Under the pieces are notes generated by a model, which worked only from the letters and a program-made list of their open reading frames with translations, was not told the DNA's origin and searched no databases. Shown one piece after another: positions 43,944 through 56,299 of a stretch of DNA of 64,000 nt. Source of the stretch: Nostoc calcicola FACHB-3891 (GTDB lineage: Bacteria > Cyanobacteriota > Cyanobacteriia > Cyanobacteriales > Nostocaceae); NCBI RefSeq assembly GCF_014697355.1, contig NZ_JACJRQ010000002.1:1-64000 (forward strand), read 5' to 3'. Every line of letters starts with the position of its first letter. The first letter of the stretch is position 1. A program made the translations under genes and the position numbers.

Positions 43944-45431
43944 CTAAGTCTGATAGGTAGATATAAAGCCTGTTTTACTTCTGACTTCTGACTTCTGAAT
44001 TCTGAATTCTGATGTAACTGCTTGTTTTTTCATGGATACAGGAATTTCAATCAAAAACTCAGTTCCTTGTCCCGGTTCTGATATACATCTGAGCGTTCCT
44101 CCATGTTTTTCAACTATAATTTGATAGCTAATTGATAAACCCAATCCTGTACCTTTACCAACAGGCTTAGTTGTGAAAAATGGATCGAATAATCGTTCTT
44201 TAACTGCTTCTGTCATTCCTGAACCATTATCAGCAATTCTGATCGTACACTTATTTTCAATGACTTCCGTAGTAATTGTGATGGTATTAGGATGAGCATG
44301 AATTTCTGCAATTCTTCGTTTACTGTTATAGTTATCGAGAGCATCAATTGCATTACTAATAATATTCATGAATACCTGATTGAGTTGACCAGGATAGCAA
44401 TCTACCAAAGGCAAATTTCCATAATTTTTGACTAGTTTGATACCAGGATGATCGACGCTACTCTTAAAGCGATTTTGTAAAATTAATAGTGTACTGTCCA
44501 GCCCTTGGTGAATATCAACACTTTTCTTTTCCGCTTCATCGAGGCGGGAGAAATTCCTCAAAGACAGCACAATTTCCGAGATCCGTTCGGCTCCTAATTC
44601 CATTGAATTGAGGATTTTAGGCAAATCTTCTAGTAAAAAATCTAACTCAATTTCCTCAATATATTTGTGAATTTCTGGCATAGGATTGGAATAAAATTGC
44701 TGGTAAAGATGCACCAGCCTCAGCAAAGCTTCTGTATAATCTCTTGCATATTTCAAATTTCCGTAAATAAAATTAACAGGATTATTAATTTCGTGAGCAA
44801 CTCCCGCAACTAATTGCCCTAAACTAGACATTTTCTCAGCCTGAACTAATTGGGCTTGAGTTTGCTGGAGTTCCTTGAGAGAGTTTTCCAATTTTTTAGC
44901 TTGAGCCTCGGCAATTTCCGCTAGATTTTCCTTGATTTGTAGCGCACTGCGTAATTGCGCTCTTTGTTGTTTCAGTTCACCTGTTAATTTTTTGGCATCA
45001 GCCAAAGCGGTATTCTGAGCTTGCAATAAAAACAGAAAATCAACAATTGGGTCATGAATTGCAAAATCTTTGAGCTTGATACCCAAAGGAGCAAGACTAG
45101 TTGTATCTGTAATCCAAGGAGAACCTAAGAAAAATATCACCTCCTGCTCTGGGTGATACATCATCTGACCCTTGAGCTGCATTCCATTGTGCAAAAACTC
45201 TAAGATAAACAGCGCACGAGACTGTTTACTAATAGCATCAAAATCGACCAAAATTTTTGGTCGATTGATTTGGAAATGCTGCTCAATCAATTTACCAACT
45301 AGAGGTTCCGGACTAATACGTTCTAAAACATCACCAACTTGTACAATTTCGCGATCGCGGCTAAATGCAAAATGGAAAGGAAAAGCTTTCGCCAGTAACT
45401 CTGGTGAAAGCGTCAGGTAAGGAGGAGCCAT
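43944..45431 (-). CDS. H-NOX-associated sensor histidine kinase
   Basis: The 495-residue soluble kinase has an N-terminal HNOBA domain (about 5-130; FPFHFAFSRDREIVQVGDVLERI, GQMMYHPEQEVIFFLGSP). A coiled coil follows (135-200), then a HisKA domain with H213 in VAGVAHEINNPVNF. The ATPase domain has N-box NQVFMNIISNAIDAL, G1 IRIADNGSGM and G2 GKGTGLGLSISYQI. It starts 54 bases after the H-NOX gene and should be controlled by NO or oxygen bound to that protein. The last 22 residues (SEFRIQKSEVRSKTGFISTY region) are encoded by a dispersed GAATTCAG repeat and are not part of the ancestral fold. Confidence 0.92.
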   Translation of the reverse strand: MAPPYLTLSPELLAKAFPFHFAFSRDREIVQVGDVLERISPEPLVGKLIEQHFQINRPKILVDFDAISKQSRALFILEFLHNGMQLKGQMMYHPEQEVIFFLGSPWITDTTSLAPLGIKLKDFAIHDPIVDFLFLLQAQNTALADAKKLTGELKQQRAQLRSALQIKENLAEIAEAQAKKLENSLKELQQTQAQLVQAEKMSSLGQLVAGVAHEINNPVNFIYGNLKYARDYTEALLRLVHLYQQFYSNPMPEIHKYIEEIELDFLLEDLPKILNSMELGAERISEIVLSLRNFSRLDEAEKKSVDIHQGLDSTLLILQNRFKSSVDHPGIKLVKNYGNLPLVDCYPGQLNQVFMNIISNAIDALDNYNSKRRIAEIHAHPNTITITTEVIENKCTIRIADNGSGMTEAVKERLFDPFFTTKPVGKGTGLGLSISYQIIVEKHGGTLRCISEPGQGTEFLIEIPVSMKKQAVTSEFRIQKSEVRSKTGFISTYQT

Positions 45432-45484
45432 GCTGCTGTCCTGCGGTCAATTTGGTTTATAAAACAGGAGTCAGAATACATAAT

Positions 45485-46063
45485 TCATACTGAATTCTGA
45501 CTCCTGAGTTCTGAATTCTTCTTATAAATCACTAAAAATTCATCATGTTCACCACCTTCATCTCGACTCTGGGTTTGGGTAATATGAACTTGTGTATCAA
45601 ACCTAGTTCCCAATCCCTTGACTAAACCAAGAATCATTGGCGTTAGGCCTTCTCTATCAGAGCGATAGTGTAAATTGAGGGAATTTTCTTCCATATCAGT
45701 ACACTCAAATGATGGAGGCTGGAGTTTAGGAAAGCTAACTCCTACACGAGCATGAAGATTGTCCAGGTTTTCTAAAAATTCAGGTAGTGTATCTCCACTC
45801 ATATCCATCATTTCGCCATAGCCTTCTTCGGCTGTGTACTGAACCCAGAATTCTCCAAAGGCTTGCATAATTTCTCTGGGAGATAAACCCAGAACACCAC
45901 TAGCAGCTTTGACTAACCTATGGGTGATATCATCAGGATAACCTTCCATACTGATGAAAACATCTACATCCACCTCTGCTTTGTGCTTAATTACTTTCCA
46001 AGTTTCTTCGCCAAAGCGACTGCACACCATGTCTTGAATCGCCTTGTTCACTAATCCATACAT
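45485..46063 (-). CDS. Haem NO-binding (H-NOX) gas sensor protein
   Basis: The 192-residue protein matches the well-studied Nostoc H-NOX closely: MYGLVNKAIQDMV start, proximal haem ligand H104 in DNLHARVG, the propionate-binding YxSxR as HYRSDR (Y133, S135, R137), and the distal-pocket W73 in FGEFWVQYTAEEGYG. It binds haem in the cytoplasm and senses nitric oxide, with signal passed to the partner kinase encoded 54 bases downstream. A good ribosome site (AGAGGAG) precedes the ATG. The final residues (SELRSQNSV) derive from the GAATTCAG repeat that also extends the next gene. Confidence 0.95.
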   Translation of the reverse strand: MYGLVNKAIQDMVCSRFGEETWKVIKHKAEVDVDVFISMEGYPDDITHRLVKAASGVLGLSPREIMQAFGEFWVQYTAEEGYGEMMDMSGDTLPEFLENLDNLHARVGVSFPKLQPPSFECTDMEENSLNLHYRSDREGLTPMILGLVKGLGTRFDTQVHITQTQSRDEGGEHDEFLVIYKKNSELRSQNSV

Positions 46064-46269
46064 GGAAGTCTCCTCTTGCTGCGCTTAATTTTGCTTCGTG
46101 AATTTGACCGAGACTCGACAATTAATTCCGACAAAATTTTCCGTTGTCAAACCTTAAAATGTCTGATTAGAGTTTTAAAAACCCAAAAAATCCGGAAAAC
46201 TGTTCGCATTTTAATACTACGATGTAGTAAAGCTACAACCGTATTTATACCCTTTACTTTTACCTACAC

Positions 46270-46998
46270 CTATGCATTGACTAGAAGCAATGAATTAGGG
46301 GACAAGTTATATTTGGAAATTTGGCGCTGAATTCCGTTAAAAAACTGTAAACGGGCATTCATAGCTTCTACAATAGCCCGTTTTATATTGATGTCATCTT
46401 CAATCATGCCAATTTGAGCTTCAATTACTGCCGCTAGCTTCGCTGCATGACTATCATCGATATTAATATGAACTTCAAAAAAGATCAGTGATTCTTTAGG
46501 TAAGGGGGCAGCACCGACAATTCCTTTATACAGTTGTGTATACAACGAGCTAACAATCCCTTCGGAAGCATAACAGACAGCACCCAGTGCAGCTAAATAG
46601 CCATACTTATACGGCATGTGTAAGTAGGTATCAATGAGGGCGCGAGTTTCAGGTGCAGTAGGTAATGCTGCTAAAGTTTCGTCGTGGATACCAAGTGCGC
46701 GGGTAAATTGACGAAACAATTCTGGGTGGCACTGACTTGCATCTCCTTGTCCCATTTCATCAAAGAGGTTTTCCAAAATGACTAACTGAGTACTTTCATC
46801 TTGGCAGCAAGACAAGATGCTAGCCAGGATACGATTAAATTCTTTGGAGAATTTATACATCTGCACAGCTAGTATCTGTACGTCTGGTAAGAATAAATTT
46901 CCAGTACTACACTGCATTAGGAACTCATGGTTCCATAGAGGATGATTATCGGTTATTTTTTGGAAGGAATTTTTAACTAAAGAAAGTGTCTGTGTCAT
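46270..46998 (-). CDS. Haem-oxygenase-like diiron protein (HDO / CADD-PqqC-like)
   Basis: The 242-residue all-helical protein has the pattern of the iron-containing redox enzyme family (DUF3865, CADD, TenA/PqqC fold): ENLFDEMGQGDASQCHPELF with Glu (E76 or E81) and H91, a central Glu (E146 in CYASEGIVSSLY), and FFEVHINIDDSHAAKL with H177, D181 and H184 (HxxxDxxH). These are the expected ligands for a two-iron site. Known members make p-aminobenzoate from tyrosine, cleave fatty acids to alkenes or oxidise N atoms. The start overlaps the stop of the methyltransferase gene (ATGA), so the two are translationally coupled. The exact reaction is unknown. Confidence 0.82.
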   Translation of the reverse strand: MTQTLSLVKNSFQKITDNHPLWNHEFLMQCSTGNLFLPDVQILAVQMYKFSKEFNRILASILSCCQDESTQLVILENLFDEMGQGDASQCHPELFRQFTRALGIHDETLAALPTAPETRALIDTYLHMPYKYGYLAALGAVCYASEGIVSSLYTQLYKGIVGAAPLPKESLIFFEVHINIDDSHAAKLAAVIEAQIGMIEDDINIKRAIVEAMNARLQFFNGIQRQISKYNLSPNSLLLVNA

Positions 46999-47765
46999 CG
47001 TGATACTTGTATGGCTAGATGGAGGGGTTGGTCAATTAAGGGGCTAAAGAATGATTCATCTAGTGCGATATGTTCTGGAGTCACACGTAATTCCTGTAGG
47101 ATTGGCATCGTATTGAAGCCAGCAATTTTAAGGGCATTAAAATAATCCTCAAGAGTTTTGTGAATCAGTTGCACATTTAGCCAGGAACCGTCTCGTTTCC
47201 AAATACGGCCAGGAAACTGTCGATCTCGCTTGCTGAAGTAGCCTTTACCCTGAACTTGAAAATAAAATGGATATCCTGGCTCCCGCATATATGGAAAGGA
47301 TGGATGGGGAACACTAAATACAAATCGACCACCGGGACGAAGAACCCGTGCAACTTCCTTCATGCATTCTTCGGTCTGAGCAATTGTTAAATAATTAAAT
47401 AGAAACACTGCAACAACTAAGTCGATTTCAGCATTATCAAACTGCTTGAGGTTGGTAGCACATCCTACTTCGTAGCTAATACCCAAAGCATCTTCTAGTT
47501 CTTGCAAGGTTGCTGCTTCAATCATGCTTTGAGAAAGATCTATTCCATGCACTTGTGCAGCTTTCCGTCGGCGTAATTCTCGGCTGCAATAACCTTCACC
47601 ACAACCTATGTCTAGTACTCGCAATCCACTAACAGGTTCACAAAGTCCTAGCACGAAAGGGCGGGCTGTAAAGTCAGACAAGGAAATAGGTTCTCCTCTA
47701 ATCCAATCTGATGCTGTGCGATTATATAAGTTTCTAGTTGACTGTTTATGATTTAATGTTGACAT
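46995..47765 (-). CDS. Class I SAM-dependent methyltransferase
   Basis: The 256-residue protein has motif I VLDIGCGEGYCSRELRR, motif II GIDLSQSMI, motif III EIDLVVAVFLFNYL and post-motif VLRPGGRFVFSVPHP. The methyltransferase-11/25 type usually methylates small molecules. It is the first gene of a coupled pair with the diiron protein and is divergent from the 2OG-like oxygenase gene across a 500-bp AT-rich region, which suggests a common pathway. The substrate is unknown. Confidence 0.88.
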   Translation of the reverse strand: MSTLNHKQSTRNLYNRTASDWIRGEPISLSDFTARPFVLGLCEPVSGLRVLDIGCGEGYCSRELRRRKAAQVHGIDLSQSMIEAATLQELEDALGISYEVGCATNLKQFDNAEIDLVVAVFLFNYLTIAQTEECMKEVARVLRPGGRFVFSVPHPSFPYMREPGYPFYFQVQGKGYFSKRDRQFPGRIWKRDGSWLNVQLIHKTLEDYFNALKIAGFNTMPILQELRVTPEHIALDESFFSPLIDQPLHLAIQVSR

Positions 47766-48266
47766 TTTTAATGAATTATTTATCTTTGATTTATGTTTGT
47801 ATTCATCAATTTAATAATTGAAAACTTAAAAACTGATATATATGTTTTAACATGTCAACATTTAATTGTTAACGTTGATTTCACCGATTTTTACCTGCTG
47901 ATTTTTTTCGGTTTAAATTGTATGATTTGGAGTTATAGCCAGCAAAAAGATGATTAACTTTGTAGTTTCTTCAAACAAAAACAACTTCAAATAATTCAAT
48001 TTCATGAAATTATAATATTGTTAATTTGAAATTTACTTCACATAGTTTTATTTATATTTTTCAGATTTAACTTTATCTTGACTTTATTAAATTAGTTAAA
48101 TTTTGCTCTTTTCATCAAGCTAAATAAGAGAAGTAAAACAGTATATTTGACGAAGTGCCACCAAAATAATCTTGTTAATTTGTAATAACTAGATTCGTTT
48201 TGATAACGAACCAGCTTTGAATGCATAAGTCCTGTTAGCTAATTTAAAAGAACTTTGGGAGAAATG
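47766..48266. other. 500-bp AT-rich divergent promoter region
   Basis: No gene is supported. It separates the methyltransferase/diiron operon from the 2OG-like gene. Long runs of A and T are present; no clear operator was recognised. Confidence 0.5.
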
Positions 48267-49274
48267 ATGTTAGCAAAACTGCCAGTAGAATCACCAGTGT
48301 CCAGCTTAGAACATGAGTGTGCGATTGCATTTTCTGAGCTTGGCGATCGCCTCTTTGATGAACTGGCTGATAAAATGGCTACGAGACACCAGTATCGACT
48401 GCTGTTTGAACACACATTAAAGCCTGAATTATTCCAGCAAATCCGAATTGCTGCTGCGGGTTACATATCAGCTTGTCTCAATAGTCCCATTATTCTTTCC
48501 GAAGCTGAAATGCTGGAACGACTAATGGAAGCAAGAAATACTTTGCCAAACTACACCGGCACTGGTCTTTTAATGCCTAAGCGAGAACACACTCTGGCAT
48601 TTAACCTTTTTCAAAAAAGCGTGGCTGAAGCTTTTTATCAACTAGGAGCAAATGACCTAATCGATGCAGTCGATTTACCAGTGAATCTCCGCATGGTTTA
48701 TGGCAAAACTGACCCGATGAAGTTGGCTTTGCCCTTTGCTAGCTCGAAGTGCCATAGCGATGTCTGGGCAGGTGTTGCTGCTGATGCGACTGTAGTGGTT
48801 CTGCCACTATTTGGCGACATCGATAATATAACTATCGAAGCCGGTGAAATGCCCCGCGAAATGGAATTACAGGCTATGCGGGTAATGTCAGACTTCGATG
48901 AAGGTGGAGATATTCCAATGGTTGTTTCCTACACGGAAGCACAATTACAACACGGTACGATGTACTTTAATGATGCCCGTGGATTGCACCAAACAGTAAG
49001 ACGAAAAGCTGAAGGTTTGAGAATTTCAGTAGATTTTCGGTTCCGCAGAAAATTCAATGAAGCTTACCGAGCAATGGTACCACCTAGTATTGCCGGTATT
49101 GAAGATGATATGAGCGTGCCTTATGAAGACTGGCTGAAAGTTGGCAATGAAACGCTGATTGTGTTTGATGAAACTGTTGAACAAGCTAAAAATAGGCAGA
49201 ATATTGGCGCTCCAGTTCCGCTTTATACTCGCGGCTATCGTCTGGTAAACATGTTTAATACCGTTTCAGTTTAA
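48267..49274 (+). CDS. Putative Fe(II)/2-oxoglutarate-dependent oxygenase-like protein
   Basis: I do not recognise a named family for this 335-residue protein. The sequence has HxD (H163, D165 in KCHSDVWAG), a distal H241 (RGLHQTVRR) and R252 (GLRISVDFRF). This is the order and spacing (about 76 residues) of the facial triad and 2-oxoglutarate-binding Arg in the double-stranded beta-helix oxygenases. Surrounding strands (ATVVVLPLFGDIDNITIEAGEMP, GTMYFNDARGLHQ) fit that fold. The ATG at 48267 is preferred because GGGAG lies five bases upstream; ATG 48264 and TTG 48255 are alternatives. Divergent neighbours encode another iron enzyme and a methyltransferase. Confidence 0.6.
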   Translation: MLAKLPVESPVSSLEHECAIAFSELGDRLFDELADKMATRHQYRLLFEHTLKPELFQQIRIAAAGYISACLNSPIILSEAEMLERLMEARNTLPNYTGTGLLMPKREHTLAFNLFQKSVAEAFYQLGANDLIDAVDLPVNLRMVYGKTDPMKLALPFASSKCHSDVWAGVAADATVVVLPLFGDIDNITIEAGEMPREMELQAMRVMSDFDEGGDIPMVVSYTEAQLQHGTMYFNDARGLHQTVRRKAEGLRISVDFRFRRKFNEAYRAMVPPSIAGIEDDMSVPYEDWLKVGNETLIVFDETVEQAKNRQNIGAPVPLYTRGYRLVNMFNTVSV

Positions 49275-49293
49275 GGTTGATACAAATACCTTG

Positions 49294-49321
49294 GTAGGGG
49301 CGCACAGCTGTGCGCCCCTAC
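49294..49321. repeat. GTAGGGGC-family perfect palindrome
   Basis: GTAGGGGCGCACAG is followed directly by its exact inverse. This is one of six family members in the window. Confidence 0.9.
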
Positions 49322-49360
49322 GGTAAATCTATAATGTATTACGATTTTTGTGAAATGGTA

Positions 49361-49466
49361 TAACTTTTACAGCAATTTTCAGGTAAATAGACCACGTTGT
49401 AGGGGCGCACAGCTGTGCGCCCCTACCGGGAATTGTGGTTAAAATAGATGAAAAACGCTGTAATTT
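49361..49466. mobile_element. MITE-like element with central GTAGGGGC palindrome
   Basis: Inverted ends TTACAGC(A)ATTTTC and GAAAAACGCTGTAA enclose AGGTAAAT..., the palindrome at 49399-49426 and AAATAGAT. Related copies lie at 56030-56195, 57193-57297 and 63242-63341. Confidence 0.6.
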
Positions 49467-49489
49467 TCAAAAATACGAACAACAAAAAA

Positions 49490-49507
49490 GAGGTCGAAAA
49501 AGACCTC
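49490..49507 (-). terminator. Possible terminator downstream of apcC
   Basis: GAGGTC and GACCTC form a short stem about 40 bases after the apcC stop. On the apc strand it is followed by TTTTTTGTTG, a T-rich tail. Confidence 0.6.
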
Positions 49508-49545
49508 TTACCAATTCCCTAAAAAAAATGTTCTGTCTACAGCAA

Positions 49546-49752
49546 TTACGACAAACCAGTATTAGCACCTTGCTTACCAGTTGCTAGTTCTACTTTGATG
49601 ATTGTGCCGCCTGCTTTTTGAATGCGTTGCTGTTCGCGGAACCAGTTCTCATAGGGAACTAGCTTAGTGAAGTAGGTGTTTTGCAGTTCGCGTTGGGTAC
49701 GAATTCGGGTTTGGCTGGGAACAAGAGCAGTAATCTTAAACAAACGGGCCAT
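49546..49752 (-). CDS. apcC: Phycobilisome core linker Lc7.8
   Basis: The 68-residue basic linker reads MARLFKITALVPSQTRIRTQ and ends ATGKQGANTGLS, matching ApcC throughout. It caps the allophycocyanin core cylinders and modulates their spectra. The start is the ATG at 49752; an upstream in-frame start at 49812 would add 20 residues not seen in the family. It is the last gene of apcEABC, separated from apcB by about 226 bases; an intercistronic signal may lower its expression. Confidence 0.97.
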   Translation of the reverse strand: MARLFKITALVPSQTRIRTQRELQNTYFTKLVPYENWFREQQRIQKAGGTIIKVELATGKQGANTGLS

Positions 49753-49978
49753 ATTGTGAAAATCTCCTGTATTGTTTGTGGAAACTTTTTTATCTGTAAA
49801 TCTTGAGTGCAAATCTTTAAATTAATCTTTCAAAGGCTGGAAATCAAACATCAATACTAGACCACCAACACTCATCACTGATAATTAACCAAGATAAGCA
49901 ATATAACGTTCTAGCACTCACGATTGATTTCCAGACCTTAATAAAGCCGCACCTAAATTCTTAAGCGCAAACTAGTTC

Positions 49979-50467
49979 TTAGCTTAAGCCAGAGGAGATA
50001 TAGTCTAGGTAAACACCAACTTCCTTACCGGCGTCAGAACCTACCAAGCTGGCAGTTACTTCCTTGATTGCTTGGATAGCTTGCACGGTAGCACCAACAG
50101 GTACACCTAAGGAGTTGTAGGTTTCTTTCAAGCCATTCAAAACACGCTCATCTAGGATGGAAGGATCTCCAGCCAATAAAGCATAGGTTGCATAGCGGAG
50201 GTAGTAGTCTAAGTCGCGGATGCAAGCAGCATAACGACGGGTAGTATACATGTTGCCGCCGGGACGGGTGATGTCAGAATACAGCAAAGATTTTGCTACT
50301 GCTTCTTTGACAATCGTAGCAGCGTTGGCGCTGATGGTGCTAGCAGCACGTACCCGCAGTTCGCCAGTAGAAAAATAAACTTTCAGCTTCTCTAAAGCAG
50401 CGTTATCTAAGTATTTACCTTGAACGTCTGCGGAGTTAATGACAGCGGTAATTGCGTCTTGAGCCAT
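49979..50467 (-). CDS. apcB: Allophycocyanin beta subunit
   Basis: The 162-residue biliprotein reads [20 protein letters not shown] and binds one phycocyanobilin through the conserved Cys in [27 protein letters not shown] carries the Asn that is methylated in phycobilisome beta subunits. It pairs with ApcA to form the core trimers that pass energy to ApcE and the reaction centres. It lies 62 bases downstream of apcA. Confidence 0.99.
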   Translation of the reverse strand: MAQDAITAVINSADVQGKYLDNAALEKLKVYFSTGELRVRAASTISANAATIVKEAVAKSLLYSDITRPGGNMYTTRRYAACIRDLDYYLRYATYALLAGDPSILDERVLNGLKETYNSLGVPVGATVQAIQAIKEVTASLVGSDAGKEVGVYLDYISSGLS

Positions 50468-50529
50468 GTTGTTAATTCCTTATTTCCAACCGTATTGCAA
50501 TACTTCTGTTTGATGCCGAGTAAACAGCT

Positions 50530-51018
50530 TTAACCTAGTAAAGCACCAACTAGATAGTCGAAGTAGCTACCAGCTTCAGCAGCATCATCACCAGACAGCA
50601 GGCTAGCAGCACCAGCCTTCACTCCGCGGATACCTTCAGCAAGAGCATCGATAGGAGTTCCCAAGGACTTATAAAGTTCACGGGCACCGATAACACCAAT
50701 TTCTTCGATGGGGGTAACATCACCAGCAACGATACCGTAGGTAACGAGGCGGAGGTAATAATCTAGGTCACGCAGACAAGTAGCAGTCAATTCTTGACCG
50801 TAGGCGTTACCACCAGGAGACACAACATCAGGACGCTTTTGGAACAGTTGATCGCCAGCTCCTTTAATTAAGCGTTCGCGATTGTCTGTCAAAACTTGAG
50901 CAATCCGCAGGCGGCGCTCACCAGCTGCTACAAAGGATTTGATCCGATCCAATTCACCAGGGCTGAGGTAGCGTGCTTCTGCGTCAGCATTCACGATCGC
51001 TTTCGTGACGATACTCAT
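50530..51018 (-). CDS. apcA: Allophycocyanin alpha subunit
   Basis: The 162-residue biliprotein reads [20 protein letters not shown], with the phycocyanobilin-binding Cys in [20 protein letters not shown]. It forms the alpha half of the allophycocyanin monomer. The start is the ATG at 51018; the longer frame to 51117 is rejected because the added residues are not conserved. The ribosome site GGAGG lies just upstream (TTGGAGGAATCCATTAATGAG). Confidence 0.99.
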   Translation of the reverse strand: MSIVTKAIVNADAEARYLSPGELDRIKSFVAAGERRLRIAQVLTDNRERLIKGAGDQLFQKRPDVVSPGGNAYGQELTATCLRDLDYYLRLVTYGIVAGDVTPIEEIGVIGARELYKSLGTPIDALAEGIRGVKAGAASLLSGDDAAEAGSYFDYLVGALLG

Positions 51019-51443
51019 TAATGGATTCCTCCAATACGAATGAAACCAGGATTTGATTAAACTGGTGCAACTTTGATTTGGTTCACTGAGTTTACCTTCT
51101 CGTCGCATTAGACACAACAGTTTAATAACTGCTACGGCTAATAAATTACGAGTTTGCTTGAGTCAACATAAGTACACAAGCTTTTAAACTCAGCTACCTT
51201 CCGCAAAACATTTTCCGGCATTCTGTTGAGCATTTATGACTGCTCTTAACACTTTGTAATATTACTTTTCAGATTTACTGTTTTAGGGGCAATCTGAGAG
51301 CGGTATTACGAAAGGTTGCGAAGGGGCATGGGGTATTGGGAGTGATGAGTGAGGAGTTAGGAGTTAGGAATTTTCCCTTGTGCCCCCGTATCTCTCTGCC
51401 TCGCTCACTCCCTCATCTCCCTCATCTCCCCAGTCCCTAGTCC
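51019..51443. other. apcE-apcA intergenic region
   Basis: It should contain the strong apcA promoter or a processing site. Short tandem repeats (GAGTTAGGAGTTAGG and CCCTCATCTCC units) lie at about 51330-51440, directly after the apcE stop, with G-rich and C-rich halves that could pair as a terminator-like structure. Confidence 0.55.
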
Positions 51444-55269
<3,826 letters not shown>

Positions 55270-55797
55270 ATGAGTAAAATTACGAGATTTAACTGTTTAT
55301 TCAATGCTACTGTGTCTGCTCTAGCAGTTATACTGGCTGTGACTCCTGCAAATGCGCTTCCAGGTGAAAACATCAGCACTGTTGTCAAGTGGGCAAAAAC
55401 TAGACTTCAACTACCCACCCTGAGATACAACAGCGAAAGCCACGGCTATGAGGGTACAAAGGGAAAACTCTACTTTTATGCCGATGTCACTTCTGAAAAT
55501 GGGAGAGTAACTAAAGAAGGAATCACCGTTAGTGGTAGCGGCCTGAAATTCACTACAAAAAGTGCCAATGCCGTGAAATTGTTACAAAGTATTTATAATT
55601 CTCAGATTGCCAATGACTTCCAGAAGTCTCGGAATGTCACAAAAATTGGTCGTGACCTATTTTATCGGGGGCAAAAATTTGCTTACATCACCGCTGAGGT
55701 GCAGGGTGGGTCATCATTGCAGATAATTCCCTTGAGAAACTTGCAAGAATTTATCGATAATGCAAAATATTGTCAAACGAATCAATGTGACGTTTAG
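55270..55797 (+). CDS. Hypothetical secreted protein
   Basis: I do not recognise this 175-residue protein. It has a classical signal peptide (LFNATVSALAVILAVTPANA, likely cleaved after ANA). A small alpha/beta domain follows with conserved-looking glycine and tyrosine positions (GYEGTKGKLYFYADVTSENGR, GLKFTTKSANAVKLL) and two C-terminal cysteines (KYCQTNQCDV) that could form a disulphide. It is probably periplasmic or extracellular. It is divergent from apcE, and GAATTCAG repeats follow its stop directly. Confidence 0.7.
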   Translation: MSKITRFNCLFNATVSALAVILAVTPANALPGENISTVVKWAKTRLQLPTLRYNSESHGYEGTKGKLYFYADVTSENGRVTKEGITVSGSGLKFTTKSANAVKLLQSIYNSQIANDFQKSRNVTKIGRDLFYRGQKFAYITAEVQGGSSLQIIPLRNLQEFIDNAKYCQTNQCDV

Positions 55798-55844
55798 AAA
55801 TCAGAATTCAGGAATCAGAATTCAGAATTCAGAATTGAATTTAT

Positions 55845-56029
55845 CCCTCTTCTGTCACTCTCCGGGAGGGCGAACGCTAGAAGCCTCATGAGGCAATCAA
55901 TACAAGCTATACTATTAGAAAAAAATAGGTCTTGTATTTGTTATTAGGAAATAATCTGGCGATCGCTTGCTATACAAAAGCTCTAGAATTCAGAAATGGC
56001 AAAAGTTTTCGGAGAGTGACAGAAGAGGG
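55845..56029. mobile_element. 185-bp MITE-like element with perfect 20-bp terminal inverted repeats
   Basis: CCCTCTTCTGTCACTCTCCG (55845-55864) is exactly inverted at 56010-56029. TTAT precedes the left end and follows the right end, consistent with a four-base target duplication. It has no coding capacity. Confidence 0.75.
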
Positions 56030-56195
56030 TTATAGCAGATTGCAACTTTGTGAGGTACAGATAATTGTCAGGGCGTACCGCTAAAGCGGAACCCTTTCGC
56101 GGAGCGTCTCGTTGGCGCAGCCTCTCGTAGAGAAGAGAAGGGTACGGCCGTTTGCCCCTACCCGTGTACTTCATTTACCTGCAAAACGCTGTAAG
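56030..56195. mobile_element. Disrupted GTAGGGGC-family MITE
   Basis: The outer segments (GCAGATTGCAACTTTGTGAGG at one end, split here as GCAGATTGCAAC and TTGTGAGGTACAG; CATTTACCTGCAAAACGCTG at the other) match the intact copy at 63242-63341. The centre is replaced by a GCGGAACCCTTTCGCGGAGC-type repeat. Confidence 0.55.
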
Positions 56196-56299
56196 TAATA
56201 CTGGTGAATGAATAAACGATTTCATTTTTTCACTAAATTTTCAATTATTGATGAGATTTGAATCTTTTACTAAAAGATTGCTGACTTATGAATTCTTAT

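Larger units (their letters stand above)
49275..49545. other. Intergenic region with two GTAGGGGC elements
   Basis: It holds two palindromes (49294-49321, 49399-49426). The second lies within an element with inverted ends TTACAGCAATTTTC and GAAAAACGCTGTAA (about 49361-49466). Just after apcC, GAGGTCGAAAAAGACCTC (49490-49507) is a short hairpin that may end apcC transcription on the other strand. Confidence 0.65.
55798..56299. other. Nested repeat and MITE region
   Basis: It consists of GAATTCAG repeats (55801-55835), a 185-bp inverted-repeat element (55845-56029) and, directly adjoining, a GTAGGGGC-family element (about 56030-56195) that has itself been invaded by a GGAGCGTCTC/GAGACGCTCC-type repeat. 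No gene is supported. Confidence 0.65.
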
